Positions 11,639-19,769 are shown, counted from the first letter of the stretch. The stretch: DNA of 64,000 nucleotides from Asanoa ferruginea (GCF_003387075.1 NZ_QUMQ01000001.1:1612001-1676000), one strand, 5' to 3'. Numbers and translations: made by a program. Notes: generated by a model from the sequence alone, not told the origin.

Positions 11639-11653
11639 TGTGACTCAATCACA
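11639..11653. promoter_or_regulatory. candidate MarR operator (inverted repeat)
   Basis: TGTGA-CTCAA-TCACA is a perfect 5-bp inverted repeat with a 5-bp centre, just upstream of the DUF3224/MarR start codons. Its size and place fit autoregulation by the MarR protein. Binding is inferred. Confidence 0.5.
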
Positions 11654-11743
11654 TGTCAACCGGAACGGCTCCTTAGGGGTGGCCCGGAACGAGCCCCCAA
11701 AGGCGGTCGGCGCCATGGACGAAGTCCCGAATAGGAAGGCACG

Positions 11744-11753
11744 CTACATGTAG
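11744..11753. promoter_or_regulatory. palindrome CTACATGTAG upstream of multicopper oxidase
   Basis: A perfect 10-bp palindrome 27 bases before the multicopper oxidase start. It resembles TACA/TGTA half-sites of BlaI/CopY-type repressors but lacks the usual 2-bp centre. The half-site also appears in the arms of the inverted repeat at 44863-44902. A regulatory role is inferred only. Confidence 0.35.
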
Positions 11754-11780
11754 ACGACTTCACTATGGAGGTGCGACCTC

Positions 11781-13229
11781 ATGCGGCGCAGAAGCCTGCT
11801 CACCGGCGCTCTCGGCGGAACCTTCCTGCTCGCCGCCGGCTGCGGCAACCCGGTCGACACGGTCGGGCAGGTCGACTTCTCCCGCCCGCTGCTGATCCCG
11901 CCGCTGGCCAGGTCGACGGTCGACGGCGACGGGCAGCGCGTCTTCACGCTGCACGCCCAGCCTGGCCAACGTGACTTCGGGATCGACGGCACCACCCGCA
12001 CCTTCGGGTTCAACGGCGACTATCTGGGGCCCACCCTGCGCGCCCGGCGCGGCGAGCGGGTGCGGGTCGACGTCGTCAACAACCTCGACGAGGACACCAG
12101 CGTGCACTGGCACGGCATGCACCTGCCGGCGCGGATGGACGGCGGCCCACACCAGCCGGTGCGCCCGGGCGCCACGTGGTCACCCACCTGGACGGTGAAC
12201 CAGCCGGCGGCCACGCTCTGGTATCACCCGCATCCGCACGGCCGCACCCGCGAGCAGGTCAACCAGGGGCTGGCCGGCATGTTCATCCTCGACGACGACG
12301 ACCCGACCCAGCGCGCCCTGCCACACGACTACGGCGTCGACGACATCCCGGTCATCGTGCAGGACAAAGACATCCACGGTGGACGGATCCGCAACCAGAA
12401 GACCGGAAACCTCCTGCTGGTCAACGGCACTTACGCGCCCTACCTCACAGTGGTGACCGACCGGGTCCGGTTGCGGCTGCTCAACGCCTCGGTCTCCCGG
12501 GTGTACGCGTTCGGCCTCGCCGACCAGCGGCCCGTCCACCTCGTGGCGACCGACGGCGGCCGGCTCGCGGCACCGGTCCCGCTGAGCCGGATCCGGCTCT
12601 CACCCGGTGAGCGCGCCGAGATTGTCGTGCCGGTGCACGCCGGCGAGCGGGTCGCGCTGCGCAGCTTCCCGCCGGAGCTCGGCGGGAAGTCGTTCGAGAC
12701 CGGGCGCGACCAGTTCGACGTGCTCGACCTGCGGGCGGCGGCGACCCTGCGGCGGAGCGCGAATCTGCCGGCCGACTTCGGCGAGCTGCCGCGGCTCGAC
12801 CCGGCCACTGCGGTGACCACCCGCGACTTCCGGCTCACCGGCACCAACATCAACGGCGACGAGATGGACATGGACCGGATCGACGCGGTCACAACGCTGG
12901 GCACCACCGAGATCTGGACGGTGCGCAACACCGACGGCCAGCGGCACAACTTCCACGTACACGATGTGCAGTTTCGGGTGTTGTCGATCGACGGGGCGGC
13001 GCCGCCGGCCGAGCTTTCCGGCTGGAAGGACACGGTGTTCCTGCCGCCGAAGAGCGCGGCGCGATTGATCATGAAGTTCGCCGACTATGCCGACCCGGAA
13101 TTGCCCTACATGTATCACTGTCACCTTCTGATGCACGAGGACGACGGCATGATGGGGCAGTTCGTCGTGGTCGAGCCGGGACAGTCGGCGGGCCGCATTT
13201 CCGGGGTGGGCGCGCACGAGCACCACTAA
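11781..13229 (+). CDS. multicopper oxidase (Tat-exported lipoprotein)
   Basis: 482 residues of a three-cupredoxin oxidase of the CueO/SufI group. The N-terminus MRRRSLL plus a hydrophobic stretch ending LLAAGC gives both a twin-arginine signal and a lipobox (Cys21), so it is probably anchored outside the membrane. All four copper-binding boxes are intact: HWHGMH and YHPHPHG in the N-terminal domain, HNFHVHD and YHCHLLMHEDDGMM in the C-terminal one. The last fits HCHxxxHxxxxM, with Met as axial T1 ligand. Likely roles are Cu(I) or other metal/phenol oxidation. GGAGGTG precedes the ATG. Confidence 0.93.
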   Translation: MRRRSLLTGALGGTFLLAAGCGNPVDTVGQVDFSRPLLIPPLARSTVDGDGQRVFTLHAQPGQRDFGIDGTTRTFGFNGDYLGPTLRARRGERVRVDVVNNLDEDTSVHWHGMHLPARMDGGPHQPVRPGATWSPTWTVNQPAATLWYHPHPHGRTREQVNQGLAGMFILDDDDPTQRALPHDYGVDDIPVIVQDKDIHGGRIRNQKTGNLLLVNGTYAPYLTVVTDRVRLRLLNASVSRVYAFGLADQRPVHLVATDGGRLAAPVPLSRIRLSPGERAEIVVPVHAGERVALRSFPPELGGKSFETGRDQFDVLDLRAAATLRRSANLPADFGELPRLDPATAVTTRDFRLTGTNINGDEMDMDRIDAVTTLGTTEIWTVRNTDGQRHNFHVHDVQFRVLSIDGAAPPAELSGWKDTVFLPPKSAARLIMKFADYADPELPYMYHCHLLMHEDDGMMGQFVVVEPGQSAGRISGVGAHEHH

Positions 13230-13252
13230 GCCGGTTCGACTAGATTTGACCC

Positions 13253-14005
13253 GTGCTGGGGCTACCCGATCATGTGACCGCCTGCCTGTTCGATATGGAC
13301 GGCGTGCTCACGCAGACTGCGACCGTTCACAACGCGGCGTGGACCGAGACTTTCAACGAATTCCTTCGTCGGCGCAGTGATCGCACCGGCGAGCCGTTCA
13401 CGGCTTTCGACCCGCATTCCGACTATCCCAAATATGTCGACGGCCGGACCCGGGCCGACGGAGTGCGCACCTTTCTCGGGTCCCGCAACATCACGCTTCC
13501 AGAAGGGCAGCCCGACGACCCACCGGAGGCCGACACGGTCAACGGCGTCGGCAACCGCAAGAACGTCATCCTGCTCCGCCGGATCAAGGAAGACGGCGTC
13601 GCGGTCTACGACGGCTCGGTCGACTACCTGCGGGCAGCCCGCAAAGCGGGCCTGAAGACCGCGGTCGTCTCGGCGAGCGCCAACACCCCCGACATCCTGA
13701 AGATCACCGGGCTCGGCGAGTGGCTCGACGCCCGGGTCGACGGCAACGTGGCGCGGGCCGAGAAGCTGCCCGGCAAACCCGCGCCCGACACCTTCCTGCG
13801 CGGTGCCGAGTTGCTCGGTGTCGCACCCGCTGACGCGGCCGTCTTCGAAGACGCACTCGCCGGAGTGGCGGCCGGCCGGGCCGGCAACTTCGGCATCGTG
13901 ATCGGCGTTGACCGGGTGGGTGGCAGCCATGGCGCCGACCTGATGACACACGGCGCCGACATCGTCGTGCGCGACCTTTCCGAGCTGCTGGAGGGCACGG
14001 CATGA
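13253..14005 (+). CDS. pgmB: beta-phosphoglucomutase (HAD superfamily)
   Basis: 250 residues. It converts beta-glucose 1-phosphate to glucose 6-phosphate. HAD motif I is LFDMDGVLT (nucleophile Asp and acid/base Asp two residues later), followed by a cap domain with YVDGRTRADGVRTFL, typical of PgmB. Motif II is VVSASAN, motif III KPAPDTF, and motif IV VFEDALAGVAAGRAG. The start is GTG 13253. It overlaps the GH65 phosphorylase ATG by 4 bp. That enzyme would supply beta-glucose 1-phosphate, which supports the assignment. Confidence 0.9.
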   Translation: MLGLPDHVTACLFDMDGVLTQTATVHNAAWTETFNEFLRRRSDRTGEPFTAFDPHSDYPKYVDGRTRADGVRTFLGSRNITLPEGQPDDPPEADTVNGVGNRKNVILLRRIKEDGVAVYDGSVDYLRAARKAGLKTAVVSASANTPDILKITGLGEWLDARVDGNVARAEKLPGKPAPDTFLRGAELLGVAPADAAVFEDALAGVAAGRAGNFGIVIGVDRVGGSHGADLMTHGADIVVRDLSELLEGTA

Positions 14006-16380
14006 TCCGCGAACGGGCCTACCCCGTCGAGGCCTGGCACGTCCGGGAGACCCGGCTCGACCTCGACGTGCTGGCGCAGGCCGAGTCGGTGTTCGCCCTG
14101 GGCAACGGGCACATCGGGATGCGCGGCAACCTCGACGAGGGCGAGCCGCACGGGCTGCCGGGCACCTACCTCAACTCGTTCTACGAGCTGCGCCCGCTGC
14201 CCTACGCCGAGGCCGGCTACGGCTTCCCCGAGTCGGGGCAGACGGTCGTCAACGTGACCAACGGCAAGCCGATCCGCCTGCTCGTCGACGACGAGCCCTT
14301 CGACGTGCGTTACGGCGCGCTCGAGGCGCACACCCGGGTGCTCGACCTGCGTGCCGGCACGCTCGACCGGTCGGTCCACTGGCGTTCGCCGGCGGGCCGC
14401 GCGGTCAAGGTGCGCAGCACCCGGCTCGTCTCGTTCACCCAGCGCTCGATCGCCGCGATCCGCTACGAGGTCGAGGCGGTCGACGAGCCGCTGCGGCTGA
14501 TCGTGCAGTCGGAACTGGTCGCCAACGAGGAGCTGCCCGGGCAGAGCCGCGACCCCCGCGTCGCCGCCGTGCTGGAGAAGCCGCTGCAGATCGAGGAGCG
14601 GATCACCGACAAGACCCGTGGCCTGCTGATCCACAAGACCAAGCGCAGCGGGCTGCGGGTCGGCGCGGCGATGCAACACGAGATCGACGGGCCGGCCAAG
14701 ACCAACATCAGCACCGAGGCGCACGACGACTGGGCCCGCACCACGATCGCCTGCGTGCTCAAGCCCGGCGAGAAGCTGGTCGTGGTCAAGCTGCTGGCCT
14801 ACGGCTGGTCGAGCCGGCGTTCGCTGCCGGCGATCCGCGACCAGGTCAGCGCCGCGCTGGCCGCCGCCGAGTTCTCCGGCTGGGACGGTCTGGTCCAGGA
14901 GCAGAAGGAATACCTCGACACGTTCTGGGACGCCGCCGACGTCACCGTCGAGGGCGACCAGGAGGTGCAGCAGGCGGTCCGGTTCGGCCTGTTCCACGTG
15001 CTACAGGCGGGCGCCCGGGCCGAGCTGCGGCCGATCGCGGCCAAGGGCCTGACCGGTCCCGGCTACGACGGCCACGTCTTCTGGGACACCGAGATGTTCG
15101 CGCTGCCAGTGCTCACCTACACCCAGCCGGTCGCGGTCGCACACGCGCTGCGCTGGCGGCACGCCACCCTGGAAATGGCCCGCGACCGGGCCAAACAGCT
15201 CGGGCTGCGGGGCGCCGCGTTCCCCTGGCGCACCATCCGCGGCCAGGAGTGCTCCGGCTACTGGCCGGCCGGCACCGCCGGCTTCCACGTCAACGCCGGC
15301 ATCGCCGACGCGGTCCGCCGCTACGTGCAGGCCACCGGCGACACCGACTTCGAGCGCGAGATAGGGCTGGAGCTCCTGGTCGAGACCGCCCGGCTCTGGC
15401 ATTCGCTCGGCCACCACGACCGGCACGGCAAGTTCCACATCGACGGGGTGACCGGGCCCGACGAATACACCGCCGTGAAGAACGACAACATCTACACCAA
15501 CCTGATGGCGCAGCGAAACATGCTCACCGCCGCCGACTGCGTCAACCGGCACAGCGAGCGGGCCTGGCGGCTCGGTGTCGACGACGAAGAGACCGCCGCC
15601 TGGCGCGAAGCGGCCGCCAACATGCACATTCCCTACGACGACGAGTTGGGCGTGCATCCGCAGGTCGAGGGCTTCACCCGCTACCAGGAGTGGGACTTCG
15701 ACAACACGCCGCCGGAGAGCTACCCGCTGCTGCTCAACTTCCCCTATTTCGATCTCTACCGCCGCCAGGTGGTGAAGCAGGCCGACCTGGTGCTCGCCAT
15801 GCACTGGTGCGGTCACGCGTTCACGCCCGAGCAGAAGCTGCGCAACTTCGACTACTACGAGCGGCGTACCGTGCGCGACTCGTCGTTGTCGTCGTGCACC
15901 CAGTCGGTGGTCGCGGCCGAAGTGGGCTACCTCGAGTTGGCACACGACTATCTCGGCGAAGCCGCGCTGATGGACCTGCACGACATCCACAACAACACCC
16001 GGGAAGGGCTGCACATCGCGGCCCTGGCCGGCGCGTGGCTCGGTCTGGTGGCCGGTTTCGGCGGCATGCGCGACCACGAGGAGCAGCTCACGTTCGTGCC
16101 GCGGCTGCCGGCCCGGATCAGCCGGCTCGAGTTCGCGCTGATGTGGCGGGGCATGCGGCTGCGGGTCGACGTGCGCCAGCACGAGGCGATCTATTCGCTG
16201 CGCAACGGTGCGGCCGACTCGAGCCTCGACCTCACCCACCACGGCGAGCCGGTCACCGTGACCACCGAGAAAGAGGTGCGGATGCCGATCCCGCACCTCG
16301 AGCCGCACCGCCGGCAGCCCCGCCAGCCAGCGGGTCGGGCGCCGGCCCGCAGGCCCGCGCCCGAAACCCGGCGGCGCTAG
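14002..16380 (+). CDS. glycoside hydrolase family 65 disaccharide phosphorylase
   Basis: 792 residues of a GH65 inverting phosphorylase, the family of maltose, trehalose and kojibiose phosphorylases. It would split an alpha-glucosyl disaccharide with phosphate to beta-glucose 1-phosphate. Seen are the N-terminal beta-sandwich (NGHIGMRGNLDEGEPHGLPG), the barrel segment GHVFWDTEMFALP, and HIDGVTGPDEYTAVKNDNIYTN, which holds the catalytic Glu. The phosphate-site region lies near SLSSCTQSVVAAEVG. The exact substrate cannot be told, though treS and mak 7 kb away make maltose or trehalose likely. About 30 C-terminal residues are a basic Pro/Arg tail outside the family core. Confidence 0.92.
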   Translation: MIRERAYPVEAWHVRETRLDLDVLAQAESVFALGNGHIGMRGNLDEGEPHGLPGTYLNSFYELRPLPYAEAGYGFPESGQTVVNVTNGKPIRLLVDDEPFDVRYGALEAHTRVLDLRAGTLDRSVHWRSPAGRAVKVRSTRLVSFTQRSIAAIRYEVEAVDEPLRLIVQSELVANEELPGQSRDPRVAAVLEKPLQIEERITDKTRGLLIHKTKRSGLRVGAAMQHEIDGPAKTNISTEAHDDWARTTIACVLKPGEKLVVVKLLAYGWSSRRSLPAIRDQVSAALAAAEFSGWDGLVQEQKEYLDTFWDAADVTVEGDQEVQQAVRFGLFHVLQAGARAELRPIAAKGLTGPGYDGHVFWDTEMFALPVLTYTQPVAVAHALRWRHATLEMARDRAKQLGLRGAAFPWRTIRGQECSGYWPAGTAGFHVNAGIADAVRRYVQATGDTDFEREIGLELLVETARLWHSLGHHDRHGKFHIDGVTGPDEYTAVKNDNIYTNLMAQRNMLTAADCVNRHSERAWRLGVDDEETAAWREAAANMHIPYDDELGVHPQVEGFTRYQEWDFDNTPPESYPLLLNFPYFDLYRRQVVKQADLVLAMHWCGHAFTPEQKLRNFDYYERRTVRDSSLSSCTQSVVAAEVGYLELAHDYLGEAALMDLHDIHNNTREGLHIAALAGAWLGLVAGFGGMRDHEEQLTFVPRLPARISRLEFALMWRGMRLRVDVRQHEAIYSLRNGAADSSLDLTHHGEPVTVTTEKEVRMPIPHLEPHRRQPRQPAGRAPARRPAPETRRR

Positions 16381-16383
16381 TTT

Positions 16384-17430
16384 CTAGAGGATCGAGAGGT
16401 GGACGTGGTTGGTGTGGTCACTCGACGGATCGCCGTGTTGACCGCTGTAGGACTTCCACGTCCCCGTCGACGGTAGCCACACCTGGCGATACCAGATCAC
16501 GTAGAGGATGCCGAGTTTGTCGGCATTCTTGACGAGGAAGGACGCCAGGTTGTTGCCGTAGAAGCGGGCGTCGCCCTGTGCGTCGCCGCTCCCGAAGTCT
16601 TGGGTCTTGAAGACCGAGAAGTCACAGGCGCGCCCCTTCGGATGCTCGAAGGGGCCGCCGTCTCGGTGGCACGAGACGAACCGCTTGTAGCCGACCCGCT
16701 GGGTCTCCTTGAGCGCGAAATACATCCGCGGCGTGATGCAGCCGTTGGTCGTCGGGTCCTTGACGCTGCACGACTGTGGCGGGAACGACCCGTCGCTCGC
16801 CCGCGGTGACTGCCGGGCCACCGGCTGGTTCACATACACGTTGCCGTTGACGGTCTCGCCGCCGGCCAGCGTGAACGCCTTCTCCACTTCGGACTTCTGC
16901 TTGGCCATCACGGCCGCCTGGGCGGCCTCGCGCTTGACCTCGAGATCGAGTTGGCTCTTGGCCGTCTGGGTCTGTCGAGTGGCATCGGCCAACTCGGCCA
17001 GCCGCCCGTTGTCGTAGGCCGACAGCATGTCGAGCGTCTCGGCACGGTCCAGGAAAAGGCTCGGAGACCTGCTGTTGAGCAGCATCAGCGCGGGACCGAT
17101 CCGGCCGTTGATGTAGCTGTGCCGGGCGATCTCCGCGGCCTGCGGGGACAGCGCCGCCGTGCGCACCGCGAGCCGGGCCAGGTCCTTGTTCAGCGCGTCC
17201 TGCTTCTTGCGCGAGTCGGCCACCGCGTTCTTGGCATCGACGAAGGCCCGGCTGGTCCTTTCGATCACGTCGTCGAGCAGTTCGTTCTTCCCGCCCTCGA
17301 CAGGCGGAGCGGGCGTGGGTTTGGGTGCGGCGACCGCCGCTGGAGTGAGGGCAAGACCCACCAACAGCGTGACGATCCCGACCATGCCGGCGCGCCGAAC
17401 AACAGCGCGCGGACGTCCTTTGCGCGTCAT
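16384..17430 (-). CDS. secreted coiled-coil protein with ARB_07466-like C-terminal domain
   Basis: 348 residues. A signal peptide (RAGMVGIVTLLVGLALTPAAVAA) is followed by a Pro-rich spacer. Next come long coiled-coil helices (about 55-190, as in NlpC/P60-type cell-wall proteins) and a C-terminal domain with CSVKDPTTNGCITPRMYF, GRACDFS and DHTNHVHLSIL. That domain is the ARB_07466-like type, resembling zinc-dependent M15/lysostaphin-like peptidases by its His/Asp positions (RACDF and HVH). It probably acts in the cell wall. A c-di-AMP riboswitch lies directly upstream, the kind that controls cell-wall remodelling enzymes in actinomycetes. AAGGA precedes the ATG. Catalysis is not proven. Confidence 0.85.
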   Translation of the reverse strand: MTRKGRPRAVVRRAGMVGIVTLLVGLALTPAAVAAPKPTPAPPVEGGKNELLDDVIERTSRAFVDAKNAVADSRKKQDALNKDLARLAVRTAALSPQAAEIARHSYINGRIGPALMLLNSRSPSLFLDRAETLDMLSAYDNGRLAELADATRQTQTAKSQLDLEVKREAAQAAVMAKQKSEVEKAFTLAGGETVNGNVYVNQPVARQSPRASDGSFPPQSCSVKDPTTNGCITPRMYFALKETQRVGYKRFVSCHRDGGPFEHPKGRACDFSVFKTQDFGSGDAQGDARFYGNNLASFLVKNADKLGILYVIWYRQVWLPSTGTWKSYSGQHGDPSSDHTNHVHLSIL

Positions 17431-17442
17431 TCACGTTCCTTC

Positions 17443-17458
17443 GGTAGGGCCGCCTACC
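17443..17458 (-). promoter_or_regulatory. switching hairpin of the c-di-AMP riboswitch
   Basis: GGTAGG-CGGC-CCTACC (minus strand) is a perfect 6-bp hairpin that uses the 3' strand of riboswitch stem P1. It therefore competes with ligand-bound P1. The Shine-Dalgarno GAAGGA starts at once downstream (17436-17442) and there is no T-run. Control of translation is therefore more likely than termination, though this is inference. Confidence 0.5.
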
Positions 17459-17557
17459 GGGTTAGCTGTCGGGTTCGGGGCGGAACTACCCCTACCGCAT
17501 TCGCGGACTCACCCCAGGAACTCGGGTCCCCGGCTCGCCTCTCGGCGATTAGGCGGC
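17449..17557 (-). ncRNA. cyclic di-AMP riboswitch (ydaO-yuaA type)
   Basis: Read on the minus strand, this 109-nt stretch has the conserved ydaO aptamer blocks in order: GAGCCGGGGACCCGAG, CCTGGGGTGAGTCCGC, CGGTAGGGG, and CGAACCCGACAGCTAACCC followed by GGTAGGC. The outer stem P1 is perfect: GCCGCCTA (17550-17557) pairs with TAGGCGGC (17449-17456). It sits 20 bases before the start of the coiled-coil cell-wall gene. In actinobacteria this RNA turns off cell-wall hydrolase genes when c-di-AMP is high. The assignment rests on recalled consensus, not on a covariance search. Confidence 0.92.
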
Positions 17558-17943
17558 AGCGGCGCCGGTGTCACCGGGGGGATGATCCGGCGGAAGCCGC
17601 AGTCAGCTTAACCGATCCGGACCTATTCTTCGCAAGGATCGGATGACCCTCACTTAGGCCCGGAATGCGTTACGTACCAACGACTTTCAGTGACGTAAGG
17701 AGTGCTTAAGAAAGCGTACGGGAAAACGTGAAAGTAGTGCCGGCAACCGACGCCGTCAGCCGAACGTGTGGTCAATCGAAGGTTCATTTCGAGTTGGCCG
17801 GTTCCGCTGGACAAGGAGGCTCGCGGGACCGCTAATGGAGTCACTCCGACCGGGCGTTACGCCGGCCGGCACACACCCCACCCCATCGGCGCCGCCGGCA
17901 CTCCCGCCGACGGCGGCAGATAACCGCACTCATCGGAGGCGCC
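17558..17943. promoter_or_regulatory. divergent intergenic region between riboswitch and egtA
   Basis: No convincing gene is seen in these 386 bases. The part from 17640 to 17790 is clearly more AT-rich than its surroundings and probably carries both promoters. It contains an inverted repeat, TTACGT (17670-17675) and ACGTAA (17693-17698), with a 17-base spacer. Nothing more can be assigned. Confidence 0.4.
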
Positions 17944-19188
17944 GTGGACGAGATCGCCGTCCTCACGGAGCGCGCGGCGGAGACCTACGTCGCGGCCGCG
18001 GGATTCCGTGTCGGCCCGGTTGGCCGGGTCGGTGTCGAGCTCGAATACCCCGTGCGCGATCCGCGCGCGCCGTTGGCGCGCCCGTCGATCGCCCGGCTGG
18101 TCGAGGCGACCAGTGGACTTTCCGATCCGCTGCCCGGTGGCGGCCGGATCACCATCGAGCCGGGCGGGCAACTGGAGATCTCGTCGGCCGTCGGCGCGTC
18201 GCTGTTGGACTGCGTCGAGGCGACCCGGGCCGACCTGGCCCTGGCCCGCTCCGCGCTGGCCGCCGACGGGCTGCTGCTCGACGGCACCGGCTTCGACGCG
18301 CACCGGCGGCCCGAACTGATCACCACGCACCCGCGCTACGTCGCGCTGGCCGACTATCACTCGCGGTCCGGCGGCAAAGGGCTCGCGGTGATGTGCAACT
18401 CCGCGTCGGTCCAGGTCTGCCTCGACTCCGGCGACGACTCCGACGGCTGGAGCGGCTACCAGATGCGCTGGTGGTTGGCCGACGCGATCGGCCCGGTGCT
18501 GCTGGCCGCGTTCGCCAACTCGCCGCGGCGGGTCCGCGGCACCCGCTGGGTCTCCTACCGGCAGGCACTGCGGTTCGGCACCGACGCGACCCGCACCCGG
18601 GCGCCCCGGCGCACCGGCGACCCGCGGGCCGACTGGGCCCGCTACGCGCTGCGGGCCAACGTCACGATGATCGCCGAACCCGAGCCGGCGCCCTGGCAGG
18701 TGGCGACCGGCTTGACCATGCGCTCCTGGCTGCGCGGCCACGGCCCGCGCGAGGCCACCCTGGAAGACCTGGAACGCCACCTGGGCACCCTGGTGCCGCC
18801 GGTCCGGCCGCGCGGCTACCTGGAGTTCCGGATGATCGACCAGCAGCCCGGCGACGGCTGGGTGGTGCCGCTGGCGGTGGTGACCGCGCTGCTCGACGAC
18901 CCGATCGCGGCCGACGCCGCCGCGGCGGCGACCGAGCACCTGCGCTCACCGCTGCGCCGGCACCGCGACTGGCTCGCCGCGGCCCGCGACGGGCTGGCCG
19001 ACCCGCAACTGGCCGCGGCCGCCCTGACCTGCTTCACGGCTGCGGCGTCGGCCCTCGACCGGCGCGGCGCCGGCCGGCGGGTGCGGCGGGCGGTGGAGAC
19101 GTTCATCGAGCGCTACGTCGCCCGGGGCGCCTGCCCCGCCGACGACCCGGTGCCACCGGCGGCATTCACGGAGCCGGCCCTAGGTTAG
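17944..19188 (+). CDS. egtA: glutamate-cysteine ligase, ergothioneine type
   Basis: 414 residues of the GCS2/EgtA family, which joins Glu and Cys to gamma-Glu-Cys, the sulfur donor of ergothioneine synthesis. Seen are the N-terminal GVELEYPV (substrate/metal Glu pair), GGRITIEPGGQLEIS, the central MCNSASVQVCLD, and the C-terminal YLEFRMIDQQPGDGWVVP, all conserved in EgtA. Length fits. GTG 17944 follows a GGAGG. None of egtB, egtC, egtD or egtE is in the window, so the gene stands alone. Its TAG stop lies inside a perfect hairpin and a tandem repeat array starts at the stop. Confidence 0.88.
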   Translation: MDEIAVLTERAAETYVAAAGFRVGPVGRVGVELEYPVRDPRAPLARPSIARLVEATSGLSDPLPGGGRITIEPGGQLEISSAVGASLLDCVEATRADLALARSALAADGLLLDGTGFDAHRRPELITTHPRYVALADYHSRSGGKGLAVMCNSASVQVCLDSGDDSDGWSGYQMRWWLADAIGPVLLAAFANSPRRVRGTRWVSYRQALRFGTDATRTRAPRRTGDPRADWARYALRANVTMIAEPEPAPWQVATGLTMRSWLRGHGPREATLEDLERHLGTLVPPVRPRGYLEFRMIDQQPGDGWVVPLAVVTALLDDPIAADAAAAATEHLRSPLRRHRDWLAAARDGLADPQLAAAALTCFTAAASALDRRGAGRRVRRAVETFIERYVARGACPADDPVPPAAFTEPALG

Positions 19189-19195
19189 GGCCGGC
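19173..19195 (+). terminator. hairpin spanning the egtA stop codon
   Basis: GCCGGCCCTA-GGT-TAGGGCCGGC is a perfect 10-bp stem with a 3-base loop, and the stop TAG (19186-19188) is its first right-arm codon. There is no T-run, as is usual for GC-rich intrinsic terminators. It could end transcription or slow ribosomes at the stop. Confidence 0.6.
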
Positions 19196-19430
19196 CCCCA
19201 GGGCCGACCCGAAGCCAGCAGAGCGGCCGGCCGGCAGGTTCGGACGAAGCCAGCACCCCGGCCGGCCCGCAGGGCCGGTCCAAAGCCAGCACCCCTGCCG
19301 GCCCGCAGGGCCGGTCCAAAGCCAGCACCCCTGCCGGCCCGCAGGGCCGGTCCAAAGCCAGCACCCCTGCCGGCCCGCAGGGCCGGTCCAAAGCCAGCAC
19401 CCCTGCCGGCCCGCAGGGCCGGTCCAAAGC
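19190..19430. repeat. 36-bp tandem repeat array A (about 7 copies)
   Basis: The array starts 2 bases after the egtA stop. Two degenerate units (19190-19225, 19226-19260) lead into four identical 36-bp units (from 19261, 19297, 19333 and 19369) and a truncated one at 19405-19430. Each unit carries the hairpin CCGGCCC-GCA-GGGCCGG plus a TCCAAAGCCAGCACCCCT linker. The hairpin looks like a shortened form of the one over the egtA stop. The 36-bp length keeps a reading frame open on both strands (12-residue peptide repeats), but nothing suggests translation. Confidence 0.9.
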
Positions 19431-19616
19431 ACTAGGGCCGCCTGCGGCTAGGCCGGCCCGAAACCACAAAGCCGGCCCACCATTCGGGCCGCCTCCAGGG
19501 CCGGCCCTGAGTCAGCAGAGCGGCCGGTCCGCGGTCCGGACAGGCCCGAAACCAGCACGCCGGCCTAGGCGCCGGGCGCCGGGCGCCGGGCGCCAAACGA
19601 GCAAGCCAGCCCGCAG
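19431..19616. repeat. degenerate GC-rich repeat spacer
   Basis: Between the two arrays lie scattered imperfect copies of the array-A motif (GGGCCGGCCC, GAAACCA, CAGCAGAGCGGCCGG). A short run of a GGGCGCC unit, three to four times, lies near 19568-19594. No gene is seen. Confidence 0.6.
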
Positions 19617-19769
19617 TCAGGGCTGGCCCGCGGTCAGGGCTGGCCCGCGGTCAGGGCTGGCCCGCGGTCAGGGCTGGCCCGCGGTCAGGGCTGGCCCGCG
19701 GTCAGGGCTGGCCCGCGGTCAGAGCTGGCCCGCGGTCAGAGCTGGCCCGCGGTCAGAGCTGGCCCGCGG
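19617..19769. repeat. 17-bp tandem repeat array B (9 copies)
   Basis: Nine contiguous 17-bp units start at 19617, 19634, 19651, 19668, 19685, 19702, 19719, 19736 and 19753. On the minus strand the unit is CCGCGGGCCAGCCCTGA; the three units next to the gene read CAGCTCTGA. The array ends at the first base of the stop codon of the convergent DagK-family gene. The last 17 bases of that gene match the unit at 12-13 of 17 positions, including TGA. Each unit thus carries a stop triplet, but 17 is not a multiple of 3, so the frame rotates. Confidence 0.92.

Noticed and set aside
17766-19451. 561-residue open frame ending in 12-residue repeats (RPAGPVQSQHPC type)
   Set aside because: It is the out-of-frame shadow of egtA carried on through array A; 36 bp is a multiple of 3, which keeps the frame open by chance.
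19166-19469. Antisense frames with repeats of LDRPCGPAGVLA
   Set aside because: They arise only from array A read on the minus strand; no start context, no family match.
19190-19769. CRISPR array
   Set aside because: Units are contiguous with no unique spacers and there are no cas genes; these are tandem repeats.
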